64,000 nucleotides of DNA from Crossaster papposus (taxonomy: Eukaryota > Echinodermata > Asteroidea > Velatida > Solasteridae), in contig JBAIAA010000538.1 in assembly GCA_037893245.1 (NCBI GenBank), forward strand, positions 806,001 through 870,000, written 5' to 3'. Positions 9,948 through 22,882 of this stretch are shown here, in pieces. The stretch's first letter is position 1. Each line of letters starts with the position of its first letter. A model generated the notes under the pieces. That model was not told the DNA's origin. It saw nothing but the letters and a program-made list of their open reading frames with translations, and ran no database searches. The position numbers were made by a program, and so were the translations under genes.

Positions 9948-12900
9948 AACAAAGCATGCCCCGGGTCAAATTGCTAATTTTGCCATTCCTGGAGGCCCCC
10001 CTCTATCTCCTAACACCCAGCCCCTTCCCGGGGCATGCTTTCCTTCATGCCCTTATTTGTGGGCGGGGATTGTGTGCACAAACCTATGGCGAATTTGAAA
10101 CGCGTGTGTTAACGTTAACATTTTCAGAAAATCGAAATAAAATACTAACAAAGCATGCCCCGGGTCAAATTGCTAATTTTGCCATTCCTGGAGGCCCCCC
10201 TCTATCTCCTAACACCCATTCCCTTCCCGGGGCATGCTTTCCTTCATGCCCTTATTTGTGGGCGGGGATTGTGTGCACAAACCTATGGCGAATTTGAAAC
10301 GCGTGTGTTAACGTTAACATTTTCAGAAAATCGAAATAAAATACTAACAAAGCATGCCCCGGTTCAAATTGCTAATTTTGCCATTCCTGGAGGCCCCCCT
10401 CTATCTCCTAACACCCAGCCCCTTCCCGGGGCATGCTTTCCTTCATGCCCTTATTTGTGGGCGGGGATTGTGTGCACAAACCTATGGCGAATTTGAAACG
10501 CGTGTGTTAACGTTAACATTTTCAGAAAATCGAAATAAAATACTAACAAAGCATGCCCCGGGTCAAATTGCTAATTTTGCCATTCCTGGAGGCCCCCCTC
10601 TATCTCCTAACACCCAGCCCCTTCCCGGGGCATGCTTTCCTTCATGCCCTTATTTGTGGGCGGGGATTGTGTGCACAAACCTATGGCGAATTTGAAACGC
10701 GTGTGTTAACGTTAACATTTTCAGAAAATCGAAATAAAATACTAACAAAGCATGCCCCGGGTCAAATTGCTAATTTTGCCATTCCTGGAGGCCCCCCTCT
10801 ATCTCCTAACACCCAGCCCCTTCCCGGGGCATGCTTTCCTTCATGCCCTTATTTGTGGGCGGGGATTGTGTGCACAAACCTATGGCGAATTTGAAACGCG
10901 TGTGTTAACGTTAACATTTTCAGAAAATCTAAATAAAATACTAACAAAGCATGCCCCGGGTCAAATTGCTAATTTTGCCATTCCTGGAGGCCCCCCTCTA
11001 TCTCCTAACACCCAGCCCCTTCCCGGGGCATGCTTTCCTTCATGCCCTTATTTGTGGGCGGGGATTGTGTGCACCAACCTATGGCGAATTTGAAACGCGT
11101 GTGTTAACGTTAACATTTTCAGAAAATCGAAATAAAATACTAACAAAGCATGCCCCGGGTCAAATTGCTAACTTTGCCATTCCTGGAGGCCCCCCTCTAT
11201 CTCCTAACACCCAGCCCCTTCCCGGGGCATGCTTTCCTTCATGCCCTTATTTGTGGGCGGGGATTGTGTGCACAAACCTATGGCGAATTTGAAACGCGTG
11301 TGTTAACGTTAACATTTTCAGAAAATCGAAATAAAATACTAACAAAGCATGCCCCGGGTCAAATTGCTAATTTTGCCATTCCTGGAGGCCCCCCTCTATC
11401 TCCTAACACCCAGCCCCTTCCCGGGGCATGCTTTCCTTCATGCCCTTATTTGTGGGCGGGGATTGTGTGCACAAACCTATGGCGAATTTGAAACGCGTGT
11501 GTTAACGTTAAAATTTTCAGAAAATCGAAATAAAATACTAACAAAGCATGCCCCGGGTCAAATTGCTAATTTTGCCATTCCTGGAGGCCCCCCTATATCT
11601 CCTAACACCCAGCCCCTTCTCGGGGCATGCTTTCCTTCATGCCCTTATTTGTGGGCGGGGATTGTGTGCACAAACCTATGGCGAATTTGAAACGCGTGTG
11701 TTAACGTTAACATTTTCAGAAAATCGAAATAAAATACTAACAAAGCATGCCCCGGGTCAAATTGCTAATTTTGCCATTCCTGGAGGCCCCCCTCTATCTC
11801 CTAACACCCAGCCCCTTCCCGGGGCATGCTTTCCTTCATGCCCTTATTTGTGGGCGGGGATTGTGTGCACAAACCTATGGCGAATTTGAAACGCGTGTGT
11901 TAACGTTAAAATTTTCAGAAAATCGAAATAAAATACTAACAAAGCATGCCCCGGGTCAAATTGCTAATGTTGCCATTCCTGGAGGCCCCCCTCTATCTCC
12001 TAACACCCAGCCCCTTCCCGGGGCATGCTTTCCTTCATGCCCTTATTTGTGGGCGGGGATTGTGTGCACAAACCTATGGCGAATTTGAAACGCGTGTGTT
12101 AACGTTAACATTTTCAGAAAATCGAAATAAAATACTAACAAAGCATGCCCCGGGTCAAATTGCTAATTTTGCCATTCCTGGAGGCCCCCCTCTATCTCCT
12201 AACACCCATTCCCTTCCCGGGGCATGCTTTCCTTCATGCCCTTATTTGTGGGCGGGGATTGTGTGCACAAACCTATGGCGAATTTGAAACGCGTGTGTTA
12301 ACGTTAACATTTTCAGAAAATCGAAATAAAATACTAACAAAGCATGCCCCGGTTCAAATTGCTAATTTTGCCATTCCTGGAGGCCCCCCTCTATCTCCTA
12401 ACACCCAGCCCCTTCCCGGGGCATGCTTTCCTTCATGCCCTTATTTGTGGGCGGGGATTGTGTGCACAAACCTATGGCGAATTTGAAACGCGTGTGTTAA
12501 CGTTAACATTTTCAGAAAATCGAAATAAAATACTAACAAAGCATGCCCCGGGTCAAATTGCTAATTTTGCCATTCCTGGAGGCCCCCCTCTATCTCCTAA
12601 CACCCAGCCCCTTCCCGGGGCATGCTTTCCTTCATGCCCTTATTTGTGGGCGGGGATTGTGTGCACAAACCTATGGCGAATTTGAAACGCGTGTGTTAAC
12701 GTTAACATTTTCAGAAAATCGAAATAAAATACTAACAAAGCATGCCCCGGGTCAAATTGCTAATTTTGCCATTCCTGGAGGCCCCCCTCTATCTCCTAAC
12801 ACCCAGCCCCTTCCCGGGGCATGCTTTCCTTCATGCCCTTATTTGTGGGCGGGGATTGTGTGCACAAACCTATGGCGAATTTGAAACGCGTGTGTTAACG

Positions 12901-13927
12901 TTAACATTTTCAGAAAATCTAAATAAAATACTAACAAAGCATGCCCCGGGTCAAATTGCTAATTTTGCCATTCCTGGAGGCCCCCCTCTATCTCCTAACA
13001 CCCAGCCCCTTCCCGGGGCATGCTTTCCTTCATGCCCTTATTTGTGGGCGGGGATTGTGTGCACCAACCTATGGCGAATTTGAAACGCGTGTGTTAACGT
13101 TAACATTTTCAGAAAATCGAAATAAAATACTAACAAAGCATGCCCCGGGTCAAATTGCTAACTTTGCCATTCCTGGAGGCCCCCCTCTATCTCCTAACAC
13201 CCAGCCCCTTCCCGGGGCATGCTTTCCTTCATGCCCTTATTTGTGGGCGGGGATTGTGTGCACAAACCTATGGCGAATTTGAAACGCGTGTGTTAACGTT
13301 AACATTTTCAGAAAATCGAAATAAAATACTAACAAAGCATGCCCCGGGTCAAATTGCTAATTTTGCCATTCCTGGAGGCCCCCCTCTATCTCCTAACACC
13401 CAGCCCCTTCCCGGGGCATGCTTTCCTTCATGCCCTTATTTGTGGGCGGGGATTGTGTGCACAAACCTATGGCGAATTTGAAACGCGTGTGTTAACGTTA
13501 AAATTTTCAGAAAATCGAAATAAAATACTAACAAAGCATGCCCCGGGTCAAATTGCTAATTTTGCCATTCCTGGAGGCCCCCCTATATCTCCTAACACCC
13601 AGCCCCTTCTCGGGGCATGCTTTCCTTCATGCCCTTATTTGTGGGCGGGGATTGTGTGCACAAACCTATGGCGAATTTGAAACGCGTGTGTTAACGTTAA
13701 CATTTTCAGAAAATCGAAATAAAATACTAACAAAGCATGCCCCGGGTCAAATTGCTAATTTTGCCATTCCTGGAGGCCCCCCTCTATCTCCTAACACCCA
13801 GCCCCTTCCCGGGGCATGCTTTCCTTCATGCCCTTATTTGTGGGCGGGGATTGTGTGCACAAACCTATGGCGAATTTGAAACGCGTGTGTTAACGTTAAA
13901 ATTTTCAGAAAATCGAAATAAAATACT
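9948..13927 (+). repeat. 10-monomer higher-order repeat, two copies (1990 bp each)
   Basis: Copy A is 9948-11937 and copy B 11938-13927, exactly 10 x 199 apart. Markers in order: CACCCATTCCC (10147, 12137); CCCCGGTTCAAA (10346, 12336); AAATCTAAAT; GTGCACCAACC; GCTAACTTTGCC (11142, 13132); CCCCTATATC with CTTCTCGGGG (11540, 13530). I see essentially no differences across the shared core. The copies differ at their ends: the first monomer of B has TAATGTTGCC where A has TAATTTTGCC. This is a very recent duplication or an actively homogenised pair. Confidence 0.92.
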
Positions 13928-16116
13928 AACAAAGCATGCCCCGGGTCAAATTGCTAATGTTGCCATTCCTGGAGGCCCCCCTCTATCTCCTAACACCCAT
14001 CCCCTTCCCGGGGCATGCTTTCCTTCATGCCCTTATTTGTGGGCGGGGATTGTGTGCACAAACATATGGCGAATTTGAAACGCGTGTGTTAACGTTAAAA
14101 TTTTCAGAAAATCGAAATAAAATACTAACAAAGCATGCCCCGGGTCAAATTGCTAATTTTGCCATTCCTGGAGGCCCCTCTCTATCTCCTAACACCCAGC
14201 CCCTTCCCGGGGCATGCTTTCCTTCATGCCCTTATTTGTGGGCGGGGATTGTGTGCACAAACCTATGGCGAATTTGAAACGCGTGTGTTAACGTTAAAAT
14301 TTTCAGAAAATCGAAATAAAATACTAACAAAGCATGCCCCGGGTCAAATTGCTAATTTTGCCATTCCTGGAGGCCCGCCTCTATCTCCTAACACCCAGCC
14401 CCTTCCCGGGGCATGCTTTCCTTCATGCCCTTATTTGTGGGCGGGGATTGTGTGCACAAACCTATGGCGAATTTGAAACGCGTGTGTTAACGTTAACATT
14501 TTCAGAAAATCGAAATAAAATACTAACAAAGCATGCCCCGGGTCAAATTGCTAATTTTGCCATTCCTGGAGGCCCCCCTCTATCTCCTAACACCCATTCC
14601 CTTCCCGGGGCATGCTTTCCTTCATGCCCTTATTTGTGGGCGGGGATTGTGTGCACAAACCTATGGCGAATTTGAAACGCGTGTGTTAACGTTAACATTT
14701 TCAGAAAATCGAAATAAAATACTAACAAAGCATGCCCCGGGTCAAATTGCTAATTTTGCCATTCCTGGAGGCCCCCCTCTATCTCCTAACACCCAGCCCC
14801 TTCCCGGGGCATGCTTTCCTTCATGCCCTTATTTGTGGGCGGGGATTGTGTGCACAAACCTATGGCGAATTTGAAACGCGTGTGTTAACGTTAAAATTTT
14901 CAGAAAATCGAAATAAAATACTAACAAAGCATGCCCCGGGTCAAATTGCTAATTTTGCCATTCCTGGAGGCCCCCCTATATCTCCTAACACCCAGCCCCT
15001 TCTCGGGGCATGCTTTCCTTCATGCCCTTATTTGTGGGCGGGGATTGTGTGCACAAACCTATGGCGAATTTGAAACGCGTGTGTTAACGTTAACATTTTC
15101 AGAAAATCGAAATAAAATACTAACAAAGCATGCCCCGGGTCAAATTGCTAATTTTGCCATTCCTGGAGGCCCCCCTCTATCTCCTAACACCCAGCCCCTT
15201 CCCGGGGCATGCTTTCCTTCATGCCCTTATTTGTGGGCGGGGATTGTGTGCACAAACCTATGGCGAATTTGAAACGCGTGTGTTAACGTTAAAATTTTCA
15301 GAAAATCGAAATAAAATACTAACAAAGCATGCCCCGGGTCAAATTGCTAATGTTGCCATTCCTGGAGGCCCCCCTCTATCTCCTAACACCCATCCCCTTC
15401 CCGGGGCATGCTTTCCTTCATGCCCTTATTTGTGGGCGGGGATTGTGTGCACAAACATATGGCGAATTTGAAACGCGTGTGTTAACGTTAAAATTTTCAG
15501 AAAATCGAAATAAAATACTAACAAAGCATGCCCCGGGTCAAATTGCTAATTTTGCCATTCCTGGAGGCCCCTCTCTATCTCCTAACACCCAGCCCCTTCC
15601 CGGGGCATGCTTTCCTTCATGCCCTTATTTGTGGGCGGGGATTGTGTGCACAAACCTATGGCGAATTTGAAACGCGTGTGTTAACGTTAAAATTTTCAGA
15701 AAATCGAAATAAAATACTAACAAAGCATGCCCCGGGTCAAATTGCTAATTTTGCCATTCCTGGAGGCCCGCCTCTATCTCCTAACACCCAGCCCCTTCCC
15801 GGGGCATGCTTTCCTTCATGCCCTTATTTGTGGGCGGGGATTGTGTGCACAAACCTATGGCGAATTTGAAACGCGTGTGTTAACGTTAACATTTTCAGAA
15901 AATCGAAATAAAATACTAACAAAGCATGCCCCGGGTCAAATTGCTAATTTTGCCATTCCTGGAGGCCCCCCTCTATCTCCTAACACCCATTCCCTTCCCG
16001 GGGCATGCTTTCCTTCATGCCCTTATTTGTGGGCGGGGATTGTGTGCACAAACCTATGGCGAATTTGAAACGCGTGTGTTAACGTTAACATTTTCAGAAA
16101 ATCGAAATAAAATACT
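13331..16116 (+). repeat. 7-monomer higher-order repeat, two copies (1393 bp each)
   Basis: Copy A 13331-14723 and copy B 14724-16116 carry the same marker order: CCCCTATATC/CTTCTCGGGG; TAATGTTGCC with CACCCATCCCC and AACATATGG; GGCCCCTCTC; GGCCCGCCTC; CACCCATTCCC. The first three monomers of copy A also belong to the 10-mer copy B, so the 7-mer duplication overlapped an already duplicated region. I see no clear differences inside the two copies. Confidence 0.9.
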
Positions 16117-18703
16117 AACAAAGCATGCCCCGGTTCAAATTGCTAATTTTGCCATTCCTGGAGGCCCCCCTCTATCTCCTAACACCCAGCCCCTTCCCGG
16201 GGCATGCTTTCCTTCATGCCCTTATTTGTGGGCGGGGATTGTGTGCACCAACCTATGGCGAATTTGAAACGCGTGTGTTAACGTTAACATTTTCAGAAAA
16301 TCGAAATAAAATACTAACAAAGCATGCCCCGGGTCAAATTGCTAATTTTGCCATTCCTGGAGGTCCCCCTCTATCTCCTAACACCCAGCCCCTTCCCGGG
16401 GCATGCTTTCCTTCATGCCCTTATTTGTGGGCGGGGATTGTGTGCACAAACCTATGGCGAATTTGAAACGCGTGTGTTAACGTTAACATTTTCAGAAAAT
16501 CAAAATAAAATACTAACAAAGCATGCCCCGGGTCAAATTGCTAATTTTGCCATTCCTGGAGGCCCCCCTCTATCTCCTAACACCCAGCCCCTTCCCGGGG
16601 CATGCTTTCCTTCATGCCCTTATTTGTGGGCGGGGATTGTGTGCACAAACCTATGGCGAATTTGAAACGCGTGTGTTAACGTTAACATTTTCAGAAAATC
16701 GAAATAAAATACTAACAAAGCATGCCCCGGGTCAAATTGCTAATTTTGCCATTTCTGGAGGCCCCCCTCTATCTCCTAACACCCAGCCCCTTCCCGGGGC
16801 ATGCTTTCCTTCATGCCCTTATTTGTGGGCGGGGATTGTGTGCACAAACCTATGGCGAATTTGAAACGCGTGTGTTAACGTTACAATTTTCAGAAAATCG
16901 AAATAAAATACTAACAAAGCATGCCCCGGGACAAATTGCAAATTTTGCCATTCCTGGAGGCCCCCCTCTATCTCGTAACACCCAGCCCCTTCCCGGGGCA
17001 TTCTTTCCTTCATGCCCTTATTTGTGGGCGGGGATTGTGTGCACAAACATATGGTGAATTTGAAACGCGTGTGTTAACGTTAAAATTTTCAGAAAATCGA
17101 AATAAAATACTAACAAAGCATGCCCCGGGTCAAATTGCTAATTTTGCCATTCCTGGAGGCCCCCCTCTATCTCCTAACACCCAGCCCCTTCCCGGGGCAT
17201 GCTTTCCTTCATGCCCTTATTTGTGGGCGGGGATTGTGTGCACAAACCTATGGCGAATTTGAAACGCGTGTGTTAACGTTAAAATTTTCAGAAAATCGAA
17301 ATAAAATACTAACAAAGCATGCCCCGGGTCAAATTGCTAATTTTGCCATTCCTGGAGGCCCCCCTCTATCTCCTAACACCCAGCCCCTTCCCGGGGCATG
17401 CTTTCCTTCATGCCCTTATTTGTGGGCGGGGATTGTGTGCACAAACCTATGGCGAATTTGAAACGCGTGTGTTAACGTTACAATTTTCAGAAAATCGAAA
17501 TAAAATACTAACAAAGCATGCCCCGGGACAAATTGCTAATTTTGCCATTCCTGGAGGCCCCCCTCTATCTCGTAACACCCAGCCCCTTCCCGGGGCATGC
17601 TTTCCTTCATGCCCTTATTTGTGGGCGGGGATTGTGTGCACAAACATATGGCGAATTTGAAACGCGTGTGTTAACGTTAAAAATTTCAGAAAATCGAAAT
17701 AAAATACTAACAAAGCATGCCCCGGGTCAAATTGCTAATTTTGCCATTCCTGGAGGCCCCCCTCTATCTCCTAACACCCAGCCCCTTCCCGGGGCATGCT
17801 TTCCTTCATGCCCTTATTTGTGGGCGGGGATTGTGTGCACAAACCTATGGCGAATTTGAAACGCGTGTGTTAACGTTAAAATTGTCAGAAAATCGAAATA
17901 AAATACTAACAAAGCATGCCCCGGGTCAAATTGCTAATTTTGCCATTCCTGGAGGCCCCCCTCTATCTCCTAACACCCAGCCCCTTCCCGGGGCATGCTT
18001 TCCTTCATGCCCTTATTTGTGGGCGGGGATTGTGTGCACAAACCTATGGCGAATTTGAAACGCGTGTGTTAACGTTAAAGTTTTCAGAAAATCGAAATAA
18101 AATACTAACAAAGCATGCCCCGGGTCAAATTGCTAATTTTGCCATTCCTGGAGGCCCCCCTCTATCTCCTAACACCCAGCCCCTTCCCGGGGCATGCTTT
18201 CCTTCATGCCCTTATTTGTGGGCGGGGATTGTGTGCACAAACCTATGGCGAATTTGAAACGCGTGTGTTAACGTTAACATTTTCAGAAAATCGAAATAAA
18301 ATACTAACAAAGCATGCCCCGGGTCAAATTGCTAATTTTGCCATTCCTGGAGGCCCCCCTCTATCTCCTAACACCCAGCCCCTTCCCGGGGCATGCTTTC
18401 CTTCATGCCCTTATTTGTGGGCGGGGATTGTGTGCACCAACCTATGGCGAATTTGAAACGCGTGTGTTAACGTTAAAATTTTCAGAAAATCGAAATAAAA
18501 TACTAACAAAGCATGCCCCGGGTCAAATTGCTAATTTTGCCATTCCTGGAGGCCCCCCTCTATCTCCTAACACCCAGCCCCTTCCCGGGGCATGCTTTCC
18601 TTCATGCCCTTATTTGTGGGCGGGGATTGTGTGCACAAACCTATGGCGAATTTGAAACGCGTGTGTTAACGTTAACATTTTCAGAAAATCGAAATAAAAT
18701 ACT
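16117..18703 (+). repeat. 13 mixed monomers with a 3-mer duplication
   Basis: Within this stretch 16714-17310 and 17311-17907 are related 3-mers. Both contain a CGGGACAAATT monomer with CTCGTAAC and AACATATGG (16913 and 17510). The first of these also has CGGGGCATTC in the second dyad arm and GCAAATTTTG. The rest are near-consensus monomers. The CGGGACAAATT type is otherwise found only in the right-hand 9 kb of the window. Confidence 0.85.
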
Positions 18704-21700
18704 AACAAAGCATGCCCCGGGTCAAATTGCTAATTTTGCCATTCCTGGAGGCCCCCCTCTATCTCCTAACACCCAGCCCCTTCCCGGGGCATGCTTTCCT
18801 TCATGCCCTTATTTGTGGGCGGGGATTGTGTGCACAAACCTAGGGCGAATTTGAAACGCGTGTGTTAACGTTAAAATTTTCAGAAAATCGAAATAAAATA
18901 CTAACAAAGCATGCCCCGGGTCAAATTGCTAATTTTGCCATTCCTGGAGGCCCCCCTATATCTCCTAACACCCAGCCCCTTCTCGGGGCATGCTTTCCTT
19001 CATGCCCTTATTTGTGGGCGGGGATTGTGTGCACAAACCTATGGCGAATTTGAAACGCGTGTGTTAACGTTAACATTTTCAGAAAATCGAAATAAAATAC
19101 TAACAAAGCATGCCCCGGGTCAAATTGCTAATGTTGCCATTCCTGGAGGCCCCCCTCTATCTCCTAACACCCATCCCCTTCCCGGGGCATGCTTTCCTTC
19201 ATGCCCTTATTTGTGGGCGGGGATTGTGTGCACAAACATATGGCGAATTTGAAACGCGTGTGTTAACGTTAAAATTTTCAGAAAATCGAAATAAAATACT
19301 AACAAAGCATGCCCCGGGTCAAATTGCTAATTTTGCCATTCCTGGAGGCCCCTCTCTATCTCCTAACACCCAGCCCCTTCCCGGGGCATGCTTTCCTTCA
19401 TGCCCTTATTTGTGGGCGGGGATTGTGTGCACAAACCTATGGCGAATTTGAAACGCGTGTGTTAACGTTAAAATTTTCAGAAAATCGAAATAAAATACTA
19501 ACAAATCATGCCCCGGGTCAAATTGCTAATTTTGCCATTCCTGGAGGCCCCCCTCTATCTCCTAACACCCAGCCCCTTCCCGGGGCATGCTTTCCTTCAT
19601 GCCCTTATTTGTGGGCGGGGATTGTGTGCACAAACCTATGGCGAATTTGAAACGCGTGTGTTAACGTTACAATTTTCAGAAAATCGAAATAAAATACTAA
19701 CAAAGCATGCCCCGGGTCAAATTGCTAATTTTGCCATTCCTGGAGGCCCCCATCTATCTCCTAACACCCAGCCCCTTCCCGGGGCATGCTTTCCTTCATG
19801 CCCTTATTTGTGGGCGGGGATTGTGTGCACACACCTATGGCGAATTTGAAACGCGTGTGTTAACGTTACAATTTTCAGAAAATCGAAATAAAATACTAAC
19901 AAAGCATGCCCCGGGTCAAATTGCTAATTTTGCCATTCCTGGAGGCCCCCCTCTATCTCCTAACACCCAGCCCCTTCCCGGGGCATGCTTTCCTTCATGC
20001 CCTTATTTGTGGGCGGGGATTGTGTGCACAAACCTATGGCGAATTTGAAACGCGTGTGTTAACGTTAACATTTTCAGAAAATCGAAATAAAATACTAACA
20101 AAGCATGCCCCGGGTCAAATTGCTAATTTTGCCATTCCTGGAGGCCCCCCTATATCTCCTAACACCCAGCCCCTTCTCGGGGCATGCTTTCCTTCATGCC
20201 CTTATTTGTGGGCGGGGATTGTGTGCACAAACCTATGGCGAATTTGAAACGCGTGTGTTAACGTTAACATTTTCAGAAAATCGAAATAAAATACTAACAA
20301 AGCATGCCCCGGGTCAAATTGCTAATTTTGCCATTCCTGGAGGCCCCCCTCTATCTCCTAACACCCAGCCCCTTCCCGGTGCATGCTTTCCTTCATGCCC
20401 TTATTTGTGGGCGGGGATTGTGTGCACAAACCTATGGCGAATTTGAAACGCGTGTGTTAACGTTACAATTTTCAGAAAATCGAAATAAAATACTAACAAA
20501 GCATGCCCCGGGTCAAATTGCTAATTTTGCCATTCCTGGAGGCCCCCCTCTATCTCCTAACACCCAGCCCCTTCCCGGGGCATGCTTTCCTTCATGCCCT
20601 TATTTGTGGGCGGGGATTGTGTGCACAAACCTATGGCGAATTTGAAACGCGTGTGTTAACGTTACAATTTTCAGAAAATCGAAATAAAATACTAACAAAG
20701 CATGCCCCGGGTCAAATTGCTAATTTTGCCATTCCTGGAGGCCCCCATCTATCTCCTAACACCCAGCCCCTTCCCGGGGCATGCTTTCCTTCATGCCCTT
20801 ATTTGTGGGCGGGGATTGTGTGCACACACCTATGGCGAATTTGAAACGCGTGTGTTAACGTTACAATTTTCAGAAAATCGAAATAAAATACTAACAAAGC
20901 ATGCCCCGGGTCAAATTGCTAATTTTGCCATTCCTGGAGGCCCCCCTCTATCTCCTAACACCCAGCCCCTTCCCGGGGCATGCTTTCCTTCATGCCCTTA
21001 TTTGTGGGCGGGGATTGTGTGCACAAACCTATGGCGAATTTGAAACGCGTGTGTTAACGTTAACATTTTCAGAAAATCGAAATAAAATACTAACAAAGCA
21101 TGCCCCGGGTCAAATTGCTAATTTTGCCATTCCTGGAGGCCCCCCTATATCTCCTAACACCCAGCCCCTTCTCGGGGCATGCTTTCCTTCATGCCCTTAT
21201 TTGTGGGCGGGGATTGTGTGCACAAACCTATGGCGAATTTGAAACGCGTGTGTTAACGTTAACATTTTCAGAAAATCGAAATAAAATACTAACAAAGCAT
21301 GCCCCGGGTCAAATTGCTAATTTTGCCATTCCTGGAGGCCCCCCTCTATCTCCTAACACCCAGCCCCTTCCCGGGGCATGCTTTCCTTCATGCCCTTATT
21401 TGTGGGCGGGGATTGTGTGCACAAACCTATGGCGAATTTGAAACGCGTGTGTTAACGTTAAAATTTTCAGAAAATCGAAATAAAATACTAACAAAGCATG
21501 CCCCGGGTCAAATTGCTAATGTTGCCATTCCTGGAGGCCCCCCTCTATCTCCTAACACCCATCCCCTTCCCGGGGCATGCTTTCCTTCATGCCCTTATTT
21601 GTGGGCGGGGATTGTGTGCACAAACATATGGCGAATTTGAAACGCGTGTGTTAACGTTAAAATTTTCAGAAAATCGAAATAAAATACTAACAAAGCATGC

Positions 21701-22882
21701 CCCGGGTCAAATTGCTAATTTTGCCATTCCTGGAGGCCCCTCTCTATCTCCTAACACCCAGCCCCTTCCCGGGGCATGCTTTCCTTCATGCCCTTATTTG
21801 TGGGCGGGGATTGTGTGCACAAACCTATGGCGAATTTGAAACGCGTGTGTTAACGTTAACATTTTCAGAAAATCGAAATAAAATACTAACAAAGCATGCC
21901 CCGGGTCAAATTGCTAATTTTGCCATTCCTGGAGGCCCCCCTCTATCTCCTAACACCCAGCCCCTTCCCGGGGCATGCTTTCCTTCATGCCCTTATTTGT
22001 GGGCGGGGATTGTGTGCACAAACCTATGGCGAATTTGAAACGCGTGTGTTAACGTTAAAATTTTCAGAAAATCGAAATAAAATACTAACAAAGCATGCCC
22101 CGGGTCAAATTGCTAATTTTGCCATTCCTGGAGGCCCCCCTCTATCTCCTAACACCCAGCCCCTTCCCGGGGCATGCTTTCCTTCATGCCCTTATTTGTG
22201 GGCGGGGATTGTGTGCACAAACCTATGGCGAATTTGAAACGCGTGTGTTAACGTTAACATTTTCAGAAAATCGAAATAAAATACTAACAAAGCATGCCCC
22301 GGGTCAAATTGCTAATTTTGCCATTCCTGGAGGCCCCCCTATATCTCCTAACACCCAGCCCCTTCTCGGGGCATGCTTTCCTTCATGCCCTTATTTGTGG
22401 GCGGGGATTGTGTGCACAAACCTATGGCGAATTTGAAACGCGTGTGTTAACGTTAACATTTTCAGAAAATCGAAATAAAATACTAACAAAGCATGCCCCG
22501 GGTCAAATTGCTAATTTTGCCATTCCTGGAGGCCCCCCTCTATCTCCTAACACCCAGCCCCTTCCCGGTGCATGCTTTCCTTCATGCCCTTATTTGTGGG
22601 CGGGGATTGTGTGCACAAACCTATGGCGAATTTGAAACGCGTGTGTTAACGTTAAAATTTTCAGAAAATCGAAATAAAATACTAACAAAGCATGCCCCGG
22701 GTCAAATTGCTAATTTTGCCATTCCTGGAGGCCCCCCTCTATCTCCTAACACCCAGCCCCTTCCCGGGGCATGCTTTCCTTCATGCCCTTATTTGTGGGC
22801 GGGGATTGTGTGCACAAACCTATGGCGAATTTGAAACGCGTGTGTTAACGTTAAAATTTTCAGAAAATCGAAATAAAATACT
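18704..22882 (+). repeat. 21 monomers with a 5-mer tandem duplication
   Basis: 19500-20494 and 20495-21489 are 995 bp apart and share a CCCCATCTATC/GTGCACACACC monomer (19699, 20694) and a CCCCTATATC/CTTCTCGGGG monomer (20097, 21092). Other markers recur at 7-mer and 11-mer spacing: a CCGGTGCATGC monomer at 20296 and 22485, and TAATGTTGCC/CATCCCC monomers at 19102 and 21490. The segment looks like overlapping unequal exchanges. Confidence 0.85.

Noticed and set aside
16819-17046. Minus-strand ORFs of 60-75 codons (also 34047-34229, 40215-40397, 55343-55528)
   Set aside because: They arise where a single variant removes a stop or shifts length. They have no counterpart in other copies.
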